From a virus: a DNA stretch of 50,739 nt. Numbering within the stretch: position 1 is the stretch's first letter; every line of letters starts with the position of its first letter. Under the pieces are notes generated by a model. The model was not told the DNA's origin. It worked only from the letters and a program-made list of their open reading frames with translations, and did not search any database. The position numbers and the translations under genes were made by a program. The DNA is taken from positions 1-50,739 of IMG/VR virus record IMGVR_UViG_3300025641_000013. One strand, given 5' to 3'. Below, in pieces: positions 19,801 to 25,816 of the stretch.

Positions 19801-19987
19801 TTATATCCCTATCGTGTAGCGGAAACTTTCTATCATCCTTCTCTAAACCAAAATTAAATACATCGCCAACATCTGGCGGGTCGGGTCTTACATAATCATA
19901 GTCACCTACTCGTATGTTTGTTTGGAAATCATAGTAAATTTCGTGACATTCCTCTATGCCCTTACTTGTCTTTTCTTTGTTGGGCAT
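16829..19987 (-). CDS. terL: Large terminase subunit (TerL) interrupted by an intein
   Basis: The 1052-residue precursor is about 689 residues of terminase plus an intein at 159-521. Before the intein comes the P-loop GTCRRFGKAL, which joins TSVGG after splicing. The ATPase continues with a likely motif III (SLHTTTVED, about 662). The C-terminal RNase-H-like nuclease has its acidic residues at D846 (RIGIDPTN), E911 (VFVENNAG) and D1010 (PYDATVAY). TerL pumps DNA into the prohead through the portal and cuts concatemers. The gene overlaps the upstream 112-residue gene by 26 bp. Confidence 0.92.
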   Translation of the reverse strand: MPNKEKTSKGIEECHEIYYDFQTNIRVGDYDYVRPDPPDVGDVFNFGLEKDDRKFPLHDRDIIDTLSESELIEFVAEEQRRLDEGIHFYNGNQLEYVTGKHYFMLQWWIIPSVNDGTYTTPDFIDAQRDTFYHWDCTEKDKSSLGAVWGTCRRFGKALCVDTDIPTPNGFVKMKDLEVGDKVFDENGKPCNITYVTGLQVERVVNRVWFDDGTYLDADDDHQWEVMTYNCRRGRGKKNKGSSDVLTTKQMKQMPLMVYSRERNFHIKISKPTEYKYKNLPIDPYLFGYWLGDGGSYNSKIHCGELDLHNITEYLDDLGINYVSKKCRTDYEVTLLGTYKSTNKLGQFTATDGMLSKLKKLGFIKKNSADDRSKKIPEIYKHSSISQRQELIRGLMDSDGSIGKNGKSIEITQKSKALSDDIAEVLRSLGEKCVIETKIATMRRSDDSMYRCEVYRINTMTKFNPFRLKRKSERWHYPKSKRRFVKSIEKIEVIDSKPVKCISVDSKNSLYLAGKSYTVTHNTSVGGAICYTTAMMLEGAKCAIQSKTNKDAVEVFLKIQESWQRLPDFFKPIDTGETKRSNAIYFTAPQKKSSKGEVKEYQYVLDSWIKPFPANNMAQDGLGFRFGYYDEEGKVEKGVAEVDERWEVNSKCFMSRDKVVGKSLHTTTVEDMERFGGARFKKIWDNSNVKTLDPLLGRTISGLRKLFIPADYGYKVDEWGYSDREYARRFHEAEMARLSGSELISYRRKYPLRESDMWLMESTASPWALAKIQQQSQYNEDEGIYAENRRGNFYWKNGEENEVGFQEDKENGRWTVAWMPPTEDRNQYRISEYGREPTREHVRIGIDPTNLKAPVVGSGSDNAAYAVLDIGYMGNKTPKAVCEYLYRQDHPTDFAEDMRMMAVFYSARVFVENNAGSVLIRHFENKRCEEYLMYNELEKDQKKKFKERGFYNATNGGIRENLVNVTRAHIVDDIGYIELDQTGSPAYGSMPFPNLIEDLQDFEVDNWTPYDATVAYMIAILACKMSRMNIDTSELSAPADFNVMSFHKIYKVK
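18425..19513 (-). mobile_element. Intein with LAGLIDADG homing endonuclease in the TerL P-loop
   Basis: Precursor residues 159-521 (363 residues) form a complete intein. Splice block A starts at C159 (CVDTDIPTPNGFVKMKDL) and a block-B-like segment is near DADDDHQWEV. Two LAGLIDADG helices are present: LFGYWLGDGGS (285-295) and LIRGLMDSDGS (390-400). The C-terminal splice block ends SYTVTHN with N521, followed by extein T522. All splicing residues (first Cys, penultimate His, last Asn, +1 Thr) and both endonuclease acidic residues are present, so it looks active for splicing and homing. P-loop insertion is a common intein site because the coding DNA is strongly conserved. Confidence 0.95.
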
Positions 19988-20300
19988 AGAACTCTGGTTT
20001 TAATTCGCTTGGTTTTAATCTAGCCCTCTTTGCTCTAGCTAGTTCTGTTGGGTCAATCTTTTTTTCTAGGTCGTAGATTAAGTCTGTTAGCTTTTGAACT
20101 TTATCTCCCCACTTAATAAACTCATTAAATTCATCGGAATCTTGACCGAATACAATGGGAGTGTTTTCTATTTGAGAAGTAATATCATCTACTTGCTTCT
20201 TCATAGATATATAAACATTCAGTAGAGGGCTATCGAATACCTTTTTCAATATCCGTTTAGCCTCTACCAAATCAAGTTTATCTATGTCCTTATTCTTCAT
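19962..20300 (-). CDS. Small helical protein upstream of TerL
   Basis: The 112-residue, highly charged, alpha-helical protein has heptad-like spacing (about residues 30-90) and a basic C-terminus (LARAKRARLKP). Its stop lies inside the start of terL and its own start overlaps the previous stop (ATGA), so it is in a tight coupled operon. A small terminase subunit often occupies this spot, but I see no DNA-binding motif. That role is only a possibility. Confidence 0.5.
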   Translation of the reverse strand: MKNKDIDKLDLVEAKRILKKVFDSPLLNVYISMKKQVDDITSQIENTPIVFGQDSDEFNEFIKWGDKVQKLTDLIYDLEKKIDPTELARAKRARLKPSELKPEFYAQQRKDK

Positions 20301-21130
20301 AATTCTGCTAGTACGTTAGCTTCTTTTACAGCGTAATACTTGTTGCCGTTAAACTCAAATGAGTTATACCCTCGCTTCATATAAATAAGCTGCGTGTCTT
20401 TCTTATATGCGTTTGAATATACTACCTTACCTAAGCCTTTTGTTACCTTTTCTTTTCTAGGTAAATAAATGCCGTTAAAGTCCACCCACTCTTCGTCATC
20501 ATCCATAGCTTCCATTATAATCCAATCACCAAAAGAAATCAATTCATCCCCATTGATTACAGCAAAAATATAGCTAGAATGTGTGAATATAACATCCTTA
20601 CCGTCTACTTGCATCCACTCACCTTCAAATTGGTCTGATGGATAGTCGTTATCCTCTGCGTAGATTATGGTATCACCTTTCTTTAAGCCGTAGCAATCAA
20701 TTACGATTATACCCCTGTCATTAGGCTGCTCTACGGTTTGCGGAATATATATACCGCTATCGGTAGTTTCTTTCTTAGGCAGTTTCTTAATACCTACAAA
20801 ACCATTCGTAGGCACTTCGTTTATCGCTCTTACATACTGAACGTATTCTGAGTCTCGTAAAAGATAATAGAATATACCTTTTTCAGTTGTACCATTCCAA
20901 TCTTCGCTAGAAAACTTTCTGTCATCTAGCCAACACATTCTATGGTCAAACCAAATCTTACCGTTAAGTTCTACATCTAACTTTGTTGAGTTTTCTACGA
21001 CAATGCCATCGTGTGTCATATGCTTACCCTCGTGACCCCAATTAGAGTCGATTATAAGCCCGTTTAACATATTAGCCTTATCATCGTCTACTTTTACAGC
21101 GATGTAGTTTAAAATGCCTCCTTTAAGCAT
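20297..21130 (-). CDS. Protein with apparently three tandem GroES-like (co-chaperonin) domains
   Basis: The 277 residues appear to hold three GroES-like barrels in a row, about residues 7-103, 110-192 and 199-277. Domain 2 follows GroES closely: VGIKKLPKKETTDSGIYIP (strand plus mobile loop with hydrophobic I-Y-I), then RGIIVIDC and LKKGDTIIYAED. Domain 3 repeats this with GDWIIME, GIYLP, GKVVYSN and a C-terminal KYYAVKEANVLAEL like the GroES end. Domain 1 is more divergent. Phage co-chaperonins such as T4 gp31 cap host GroEL to fold the coat protein, and a role in capsid folding fits the position before terminase and portal. GroES chains normally carry one domain. Confidence 0.7.
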   Translation of the reverse strand: MLKGGILNYIAVKVDDDKANMLNGLIIDSNWGHEGKHMTHDGIVVENSTKLDVELNGKIWFDHRMCWLDDRKFSSEDWNGTTEKGIFYYLLRDSEYVQYVRAINEVPTNGFVGIKKLPKKETTDSGIYIPQTVEQPNDRGIIVIDCYGLKKGDTIIYAEDNDYPSDQFEGEWMQVDGKDVIFTHSSYIFAVINGDELISFGDWIIMEAMDDDEEWVDFNGIYLPRKEKVTKGLGKVVYSNAYKKDTQLIYMKRGYNSFEFNGNKYYAVKEANVLAEL

Positions 21131-21404
21131 TTGGCAATATAAGATTGCTAGGTGGTTTTACCGTTGGTTCTGGTGCGTGATAATTTACAGCAGAAAATGA
21201 ATCTGTCTTAGCTACAATTGTATCTGCGAACTCTATTAATTCGTTAGGTTCTGTTACTCCTGCTCGAATAGCTAAGTCTAATGCAAATCTATAAGAACCC
21301 TCTAATGCTGATGCTTTTTGTAATTCTGCTTGAAATTCTTGCTGTGCGCCTTGCGCTAATTGCTGATAAGCCATATTAGCTTCTCGCTCTTTCTTGTCTG
21401 TCAT
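21123..21404 (-). CDS. Small unknown protein upstream of the GroES-like gene
   Basis: The 93-residue product has a Gln/Ala/Glu-rich helical N-terminal half and a Pro-rich end (PEPTVKPPSNLILP). It overlaps the next gene by 8 bp and is preceded by its own terminator/promoter region. No domain recognised. Confidence 0.5.
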   Translation of the reverse strand: MTDKKEREANMAYQQLAQGAQQEFQAELQKASALEGSYRFALDLAIRAGVTEPNELIEFADTIVAKTDSFSAVNYHAPEPTVKPPSNLILPNA

Positions 21405-21426
21405 ATCTATTAAATTAAAGTTTTAA

Positions 21427-21434
21427 CAAATATA
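21427..21434 (-). promoter_or_regulatory. TATATTTG -7 box
   Basis: Exact TAnnTTTG match on the minus strand, 22 nt before the ATG at 21404. It probably starts the transcript covering the GroES-like and terminase genes. Confidence 0.6.
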
Positions 21435-21437
21435 AAC

Positions 21438-21466
21438 AAAAAAACCCCCGATTATGGCAGGGGCTT
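21438..21466 (-). terminator. Intrinsic terminator after the 139-residue secreted-protein gene
   Basis: On the minus strand CCCC and GGGG pair with a one-base bulge and flanking A-T pairs, followed by seven T. It lies about 30 bp after the stop at 21497. Confidence 0.8.
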
Positions 21467-21496
21467 CTTAGATAACATGAAAAAAGATGTTCTTTA

Positions 21497-21916
21497 TTAT
21501 AGAGCGTTTACTAAGGCTCTAAATTCGCCTACGCTTATGCTTAGTTCGTATCGCTTATCTTGATTGCCTTCACTGTAAAATAACGTACAAGCCGTATCGC
21601 TTACTCTAACTACTCCCGTAATTTGATTTACATTAATTACAAAGCCTAATCCAGTTCCTTCTAGCAATTGAGTTCCGTATGTTGAAAACAACGAATCTTC
21701 TACATTAATGATTGCTGATTTTCTCTGACCTCTGTAAAAATACTTTACTTCTGAAGTTGTATCTCCCGTTTGAGGTGTTACTTTATAAATATCACCTTCC
21801 ATTACAGTTGCGATTGTGTCGCTACTTGCGAATGATACAAGTACCATTGCCTTTTCTTGTGCGAATACAAATGATGTGCTAATCGCTAATATAAATAATG
21901 CTATAATTTTTTTCAT
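21497..21916 (-). CDS. Small secreted protein with Sec signal peptide
   Basis: The 139-residue protein starts MKKIIALFILAISTSFVFAQ, a clear signal peptide with cleavage likely after A19 or Q20. The mature 120 residues are beta-rich with one cysteine (SDTACTLF). The leader resembles that of the gene at 8263-9042. It has its own promoter (TACCTTTG) and terminator, so it is a single-gene unit in the late region. An envelope role such as superinfection exclusion or assistance with lysis is possible, but nothing in the sequence proves it. Confidence 0.6.
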   Translation of the reverse strand: MKKIIALFILAISTSFVFAQEKAMVLVSFASSDTIATVMEGDIYKVTPQTGDTTSEVKYFYRGQRKSAIINVEDSLFSTYGTQLLEGTGLGFVINVNQITGVVRVSDTACTLFYSEGNQDKRYELSISVGEFRALVNAL

Positions 21917-21941
21917 TTCTTTTGGTTTAGTTTTCTTTTTA

Positions 21942-21949
21942 CAAAGGTA
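21942..21949 (-). promoter_or_regulatory. TACCTTTG -7 box for the secreted-protein gene
   Basis: Matches TAnnTTTG on the minus strand, 25 nt before the ATG at 21916 and close to the stop of the preceding gene. Confidence 0.55.
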
Positions 21950-21952
21950 ATA

Positions 21953-22273
21953 TTATTTTTTAACTATTTTTCTTTTCTTGGCTTTACCGCCTCTAGCGTT
22001 TTTATCGCCTTTTGTATCGCTCTTACTTCCCCTGTTAGCTTTTACGGACTTTAATCTTAGTCCGTTCTTTGTATGGCTTAAATCACCCGTATCTTTACTT
22101 ACAATGTTTCGCTTTCTTCTAGCTTTTGATAGTTCGGCTCTTTTTTTCTTTTGCTCAGGACGAGAATTTATCTCCTTATCCTTAGCCGCCTTAACCCTTC
22201 TAGCTTTTTTAGAATTTCTGTAATACTTTGCGCTATCACTTAATTGGCTATATGGTTTCTTTCTTGGTGCGAT
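21953..22273 (-). CDS. Conserved basic phage protein with apparent ATC start codon
   Basis: An open frame of 106 residues reads (M)APRKKPYSQLSDSAKYYR and continues through Lys/Arg-rich helices (PEQKKKRAELSKARRKR) to SHTKNG, NRGSKSDTKGDKNARGG and a basic tail. This order is typical of a small basic protein seen in many podoviruses. No ATG, GTG or TTG lies at the 5' end, and the frame is closed by TGA about 26 bp upstream. The only fitting start is ATC at 22271-22273, exactly 4 nt after the TATCTTTG box. That is the spacing at which several other genes here have ATG. The opposite-strand reading is a hydrophobic shadow. Confidence 0.6.
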   Translation of the reverse strand: MAPRKKPYSQLSDSAKYYRNSKKARRVKAAKDKEINSRPEQKKKRAELSKARRKRNIVSKDTGDLSHTKNGLRLKSVKANRGSKSDTKGDKNARGGKAKKRKIVKK

Positions 22274-22277
22274 GCTA

Positions 22278-22285
22278 CAAAGATA
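22278..22285 (-). promoter_or_regulatory. TATCTTTG -7 box before the ATC-start gene
   Basis: Minus-strand match to TAnnTTTG, followed by 4 nt and then the ATC codon. The same box-to-start spacing occurs at 26.17, 26.47, 28.51, 49.53 and 50.46 kb. Confidence 0.6.
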
Positions 22286-22290
22286 ATACT

Positions 22291-22485
22291 TTATTCATAA
22301 GGACATATTTCTTTATAAAACTCCTCGTCTATTTCTTTGATAGCTTTCTCTAGTCTATCCTTCTCTAAAATAGACTGCTTTATCTCGTGTTTTGTAGCCG
22401 TTTTACCTAAATCGGATGCTATGTGCATTTCGTGTAATAAAGCGTCTATATCCTCTCTATCTTGGTCGTCTGTATAATATCCCAT
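22291..22485 (-). CDS. Small acidic helical protein
   Basis: The 64-residue protein is rich in Asp, Glu and Lys (MGYYTDDQDREDIDALLHEM) and predicted fully helical. Its ATG overlaps the preceding stop (TAATG), so it is coupled to the gene at 22485-22838. No domain recognised. Confidence 0.5.
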   Translation of the reverse strand: MGYYTDDQDREDIDALLHEMHIASDLGKTATKHEIKQSILEKDRLEKAIKEIDEEFYKEICPYE

Positions 22486-22838
22486 TATCTAAATAGTTTT
22501 TGTGCTGTCTGATTATTTAACCTTACTTTTATTCCGTGTGCTAAACACATTGACCTAAATTCCTCTATGTCTTGCGGAAATGGAATTACAATATCATCTC
22601 CTATTATAATTTCAGTTGGGTATATATAGTCGTTTAAATCTTTTGAGTATTCAATGCAAGGAATATATGCTATGCCATCTCCGTTCTTTTCTTCTCGCAA
22701 AGTTCCTTCAGCTAAATGACGCATCACTGTATCTGAATCAAAAGCATCGCAATAAACGGATGTTATAGATATAAGTTGCTCTTTGAATAGCGGATTATTA
22801 GGTCTTAACCGATTTAACATTTTACTTAACGAATCCAT
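22485..22838 (-). CDS. Unknown protein, start set by promoter position
   Basis: From the ATG at 22836-22838 the product is 117 residues (MDSLSKMLNRLRPNNPLF). An upstream in-frame GTG at 22866-22868 shares its first G with the TATATTTG box and would lie before the transcription start, so I reject it. The protein is mixed alpha/beta with several acidic patches. Function not recognised. Confidence 0.5.
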   Translation of the reverse strand: MDSLSKMLNRLRPNNPLFKEQLISITSVYCDAFDSDTVMRHLAEGTLREEKNGDGIAYIPCIEYSKDLNDYIYPTEIIIGDDIVIPFPQDIEEFRSMCLAHGIKVRLNNQTAQKLFR

Positions 22839-22867
22839 TACTTGTACATTTTGTATTTTTGTTTCCA

Positions 22868-22875
22868 CAAATATA
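22868..22875 (-). promoter_or_regulatory. TATATTTG -7 box
   Basis: Exact TAnnTTTG match on the minus strand, 29 nt before the ATG at 22838. It lies in the 62-bp gap shared with the divergent plus-strand gene at 22901. Confidence 0.6.
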
Positions 22876-22900
22876 TAAGTAAAATCAATCGAAATACATT

Positions 22901-23170
22901 ATGGATGAATTAATTTTTAGTAAAATACGCTCTATATCTTACGATAAGTATAATGGTGGGGATATTAGAACGTTTACATTTACCGCTGGTCAGCATATAC
23001 GCTCTATGAGTGCTACGGTTACAAGAATAACATTTGACGAACTACACTTCATAAATACCAACACTCCTAGATACATTATATTTATTCAAAAGGATAATGA
23101 GAGTTATGAAGAACAATGGAAGGGTGTTCCTGCTTACAAGGCTTTAATTGAGCAAGACTTATCTATTTAG
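22901..23170 (+). CDS. Small plus-strand gene within the late region, unknown
   Basis: The 89-residue protein (MDELIFSKIRSISYDKYN) is mixed alpha/beta and ends ALIEQDLSI. It is the only plus-strand gene among the late minus-strand genes. It diverges from the unit at 22868 and converges on the gene ending at 23163 with an 8-bp overlap. Composition resembles the small early proteins, so it may be an early gene placed in the late region. No domain recognised. Confidence 0.5.
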   Translation: MDELIFSKIRSISYDKYNGGDIRTFTFTAGQHIRSMSATVTRITFDELHFINTNTPRYIIFIQKDNESYEEQWKGVPAYKALIEQDLSI

Positions 23171-23627
23171 CTTCTTCTCTTTCTTTTGCTAGTTTATATT
23201 GGTAGGGGTTAATCTTTAGCCTTCTCATTCTTTTTTCGGGGTGGTTGTCTAGGTATTCTAATATCATTTCTTGTACGTCAATACCTTTTCCCATAGCCCA
23301 AGATAGGTTTCTTCTTACGTCTGACTCTAATGGCTCTGTTCCTAGTCTATGTATCCACATATTGTAAGACTTCTCATCCATCTGTATTAAGTCTTTACCG
23401 CCAAATTGCGCTGCATCAATAACGTATGAAGGGGATTTATTTAAAGCTAATGCAATAGCTATCACTTGACTTATGTTTAGTCTGTATAGAGGTGCTGATA
23501 ATATCTCCCGTATTTCGTTTGTGCTAGTAGTTTTAGGTAAACTAAGCAGCACTTTAATGTCTTTAAATATAAGCCCCGTTTGTAATAGCTTATCTAGTAG
23601 AAATATTTTACTGTCGTCTTTTATCAT
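23163..23627 (-). CDS. Unknown helical protein
   Basis: The 154-residue protein has helical segments, one of which (YRLNISQVIAIALALNKSPSYV, residues about 48-69) might be a helix-turn-helix, and a basic C-terminus (KRMRRLKINPYQYKLAKE). A small terminase subunit or a regulator is conceivable; I cannot choose. A TATTTTTG box sits 7 nt before its ATG. Confidence 0.5.
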   Translation of the reverse strand: MIKDDSKIFLLDKLLQTGLIFKDIKVLLSLPKTTSTNEIREILSAPLYRLNISQVIAIALALNKSPSYVIDAAQFGGKDLIQMDEKSYNMWIHRLGTEPLESDVRRNLSWAMGKGIDVQEMILEYLDNHPEKRMRRLKINPYQYKLAKEREEAK

Positions 23628-23634
23628 TTAACAG

Positions 23635-23642
23635 CAAAAATA
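23635..23642 (-). promoter_or_regulatory. TATTTTTG -7 box
   Basis: Matches TAnnTTTG on the minus strand, 7 nt before the ATG at 23627. Confidence 0.45.
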
Positions 23643-23796
23643 AATAATATAAGCGACATTAACGCTATGTTTCCCTTTCTTCTACCGTTATCTTAGAGCC
23701 TCCTTAATAGTCTTAATTAATAAGCTACTTCCGCATTAGGAAAAAAGTCCAGTAAAATAGGAGTTGTTACCGATGATTATAATCTAATATATCTCA

Positions 23797-24477
23797 TTAA
23801 GCTAAAGTTCTTACGCCCGTTAATGAAATACTTAAATTCTCACAACTAGCATTACTTGATATTGAAATGCTAACATCATCTCCTATCGCAACGGAATTGT
23901 CCGTTGAATGTGCTTGACTAACCTCAGATGTGCTAACAGAATTTGAACTACCTCCTAATGCAGTTGCGTTTATTGATACCGCAAGCGTACAAGTTCCACT
24001 TGTTGAAATTGTAGTTACTTCTGTTATTGTAAATGGGTATGCTGCTTTTAAAATTACTTTTTCTGTTCCGTCCTCTGGTGCTTTAATGAAAATAGAAGTT
24101 TGTTCTGTTTGGTCTAATGCGGCATTAGCTCCTAAAGCATCAATCCTAGCCTCTATAACAGAAACAGTTTCATCTAAAGTTATTTTCCTTCCTCCTTGTA
24201 ATATTATCTGACAAACACCATTAAAATCAATGATATTTTCTATAATTAAAGAGCTTAATAATATACTCACGCCACCTTCTGTTGCAGAAAACAAACTGCC
24301 AGATTCAGCTTTTATAGCCGCTAAAGAATCTGAAGACCTATATCTGTTTGTAGGTAGAAAAGTTTTAACAACTCTATATGTTCCTGTATCTATTACGCTT
24401 TCTATTGAAAAGGTTGATATTCGCTTTGTTTCTCCGTTAGTTAGAGTTAAGTTGGTTATTGAACTATTTGCAGACAT
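23797..24477 (-). CDS. Head or neck fibre-like virion protein
   Basis: The 226-residue protein ends in a beta domain of a type common in phage decoration and fibre proteins. It starts at IKAPEDGTEKVILKAAYPFT (about residue 131), continues through STSGTCTLAVSINATALGG and AIGDDVSISIS, and ends NLSISLTGVRTLA. The N-terminal part is also beta-rich, with one predicted helix (LDETVSVIEARIDALGANAA). It is the first gene of the late strand, with its own TATCTTTG promoter. A role as a capsid fibre is inferred from the C-terminal domain. Confidence 0.65.
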   Translation of the reverse strand: MSANSSITNLTLTNGETKRISTFSIESVIDTGTYRVVKTFLPTNRYRSSDSLAAIKAESGSLFSATEGGVSILLSSLIIENIIDFNGVCQIILQGGRKITLDETVSVIEARIDALGANAALDQTEQTSIFIKAPEDGTEKVILKAAYPFTITEVTTISTSGTCTLAVSINATALGGSSNSVSTSEVSQAHSTDNSVAIGDDVSISISSNASCENLSISLTGVRTLA

Positions 24478-24493
24478 AAAAATTGGTTTAAGG

Positions 24494-24501
24494 CAAAGAT
24501 A
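24494..24501 (-). promoter_or_regulatory. TATCTTTG -7 box at the start of the late strand
   Basis: Minus-strand match to TAnnTTTG, 16 nt before the ATG at 24477. It faces left out of the 418-bp divergent region. Confidence 0.6.
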
Positions 24502-24786
24502 CTAAAAATAATAAAAATAATAACAATGTTCGTTGCTGAACTGTTGTCTTCGTCTAAGTTAAGGTAATATCCAAACCCTTAACGCACTGGTACGATACCG
24601 TTAAAAAAAATATACTTAAATAATGATAGATATTAAATTTAACTGCTGTATTTTGATTGAAATTGTCGCTTATATGCTACATTAATAGCTGTTTTTTTAG
24701 TTAATGATGGAATATTCATTCATCTGCTATATGTTTTTTTCTTTTTTTTATCTCTTTTACTTTTTTTGTATAATAAAAAAAATGTT
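24502..24786. other. Divergent intergenic control region
   Basis: This AT-rich stretch separates the late minus-strand genes from the early plus-strand genes. It contains long T runs (about 24720-24765) and no convincing open frame on either strand. It is the likely site of late/early switching. I see no clear operator palindrome in it. Confidence 0.5.
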
Positions 24787-24794
24787 TATGTTTG
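24787..24794 (+). promoter_or_regulatory. TATGTTTG -7 box of the first early transcript
   Basis: Exact TAnnTTTG match, 101 nt before the ATG at 24896. Transcription from here includes a small hairpin (AACGA and TCGTT arms near 24800) and then the terminator-like hairpin. Confidence 0.6.
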
Positions 24795-24828
24795 CATTAA
24801 CAACGAGTGCAGTCGTTAGAAAATATTT

Positions 24829-24881
24829 AAAATCCTTCCGTTAGTAGGCTCTGCACAGCCGAAAGCGTGAAGGATTTTTTT
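24829..24881 (+). terminator. Terminator-like hairpin in the leader of the first early gene (possible attenuator)
   Basis: AAAATCCTTC (24829-24838) pairs perfectly with GAAGGATTTT (24869-24878), enclosing a second small hairpin (GGCT/AGCC), and runs into T residues. It lies between the promoter at 24787 and the ATG at 24896. It would therefore stop transcription before the gene unless antiterminated, or act as a structured 5' UTR. Confidence 0.7.
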
Positions 24882-24895
24882 ATACATAATAATTT

Positions 24896-25516
24896 ATGAA
24901 AACAGGAAACATTGTAAAAGCTAAATTTACTGACGAGTTTGTTAGAATACATAACTCAATAGCTAGAAATCCGAAAATGTCAATGAAGGAGAAGGGTCTG
25001 TTATTGATAATAATGTCATTACCCGAAAACTGGACATTACACATAAGTCAGCTTCCCGCTTTTTGCGGAGAAGGGAAAACCGCTGTCAGAAATGCGTTTA
25101 AGTCCTTGAAAGAAAAAGGCTTTATTATTGAAGTTGAAATGAGGGCTTCCGATGGGAGGTTTAACGGGAAAAATTATATGGCTTACTACGAAAGTCAAAC
25201 CATTGAAGAATTTATGGTAAAACGCTCTACAACCAAGGCAGATTCACCGCGTGCGGGTTTTCGGGATGCGGATAAACGGGATGCGGATAACAGGACACTA
25301 CAAAGAAAGAACGTTACACTTAATAAAAAGAAAGAAAACAAAAAAGAAAAAGAAGAAAAAGAGCAGTTAGATTTTTCTTTTTTTCTTTTTAAGCTTAAGC
25401 AAGGTCAGCGCATACCAAAAACAGAAGTACCTAATCATTTATTAAATGAATTTAATTCTTCAACAGAAGTTTTGTATAATCAAGAAGAATCATATTACTT
25501 TATGCTACCATTTTAA
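24896..25516 (+). CDS. Winged-helix replication-initiator-like protein
   Basis: The 206-residue protein has an N-terminal winged-helix domain: FTDEFVRIHNSIARNPKMSMKEKGLLLIIMSLPENW, then ISQLPAFCGEGKTAVRNAFKSLKEKGFI. This is the pattern of phage helix-turn-helix/DnaD-like initiators and early regulators. The middle is a low-complexity linker including a tandem RDADK/RDADN repeat and a Lys/Glu-rich run (about 140-160). The C-terminal 45 residues form a second small region. It is the first early gene. Binding DNA to start replication or control early transcription is inferred from the domain and place. Confidence 0.65.
   Translation: MKTGNIVKAKFTDEFVRIHNSIARNPKMSMKEKGLLLIIMSLPENWTLHISQLPAFCGEGKTAVRNAFKSLKEKGFIIEVEMRASDGRFNGKNYMAYYESQTIEEFMVKRSTTKADSPRAGFRDADKRDADNRTLQRKNVTLNKKKENKKEKEEKEQLDFSFFLFKLKQGQRIPKTEVPNHLLNEFNSSTEVLYNQEESYYFMLPF
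25262..25291 (+). repeat. Two tandem 15-bp repeats inside the initiator-like gene
   Basis: The unit CGGGATGCGGATAAm (last base A or C) occurs twice without a gap, coding RDAD[KN] twice. A degenerate GC-rich partial copy lies just upstream. The local GC richness stands out in an AT-rich genome. Confidence 0.8.
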
Positions 25517-25594
25517 TAACAGCGAATTAAACAAAAGATTATATGGAACTAGTGTATATCGAATTAAAATGTATAATAATTAAATATTAAAACA

Positions 25595-25759
25595 ATGGGA
25601 AGATTAACAGAAACAATGGCGTATTTAACAGCAGAACCCAATAAGTTTAGTAAGCTAACTAAGCAAGTGAACGGAGGATTCTTTTATTTATCATATATAA
25701 CTCCAAATGATGATTTAAAAAAAGTTAGAAGTAAAATGAAGCTATATAAGAAGGATTAA
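25595..25759 (+). CDS. Small basic protein
   Basis: The 54-residue product (MGRLTETMAYLTAEPNKF) is basic, with a Lys-rich C-terminus (KVRSKMKLYKKD). A short frame of 15 codons precedes it. No domain recognised. Confidence 0.45.
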   Translation: MGRLTETMAYLTAEPNKFSKLTKQVNGGFFYLSYITPNDDLKKVRSKMKLYKKD

Positions 25760-25792
25760 CTTCTATTAACCTTTACGTTAGGATGTTTTATT

Positions 25793-25800
25793 TATGTTTG
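25793..25800 (+). promoter_or_regulatory. TATGTTTG -7 box
   Basis: Matches TAnnTTTG, 16 nt before the ATG at 25817. Confidence 0.5.
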
Positions 25801-25816
25801 CCTTAAATAAAGAATT

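Noticed and set aside
21978-22223. Plus-strand 81-residue hydrophobic frame
   Set aside because: It is the opposite-strand shadow of the basic protein at 21953-22273: the Leu/Phe/Ala-rich content mirrors Lys/Arg/Ser codons, and no promoter fits.
22866-22868. GTG as start of the gene at 22485
   Set aside because: It shares a base with the TATATTTG box, so it would be upstream of the transcript start.
24506-24895. tRNA gene search in the divergent region and elsewhere
   Set aside because: No cloverleaf or TTCGANTC-type T-loop was found in the window by eye.
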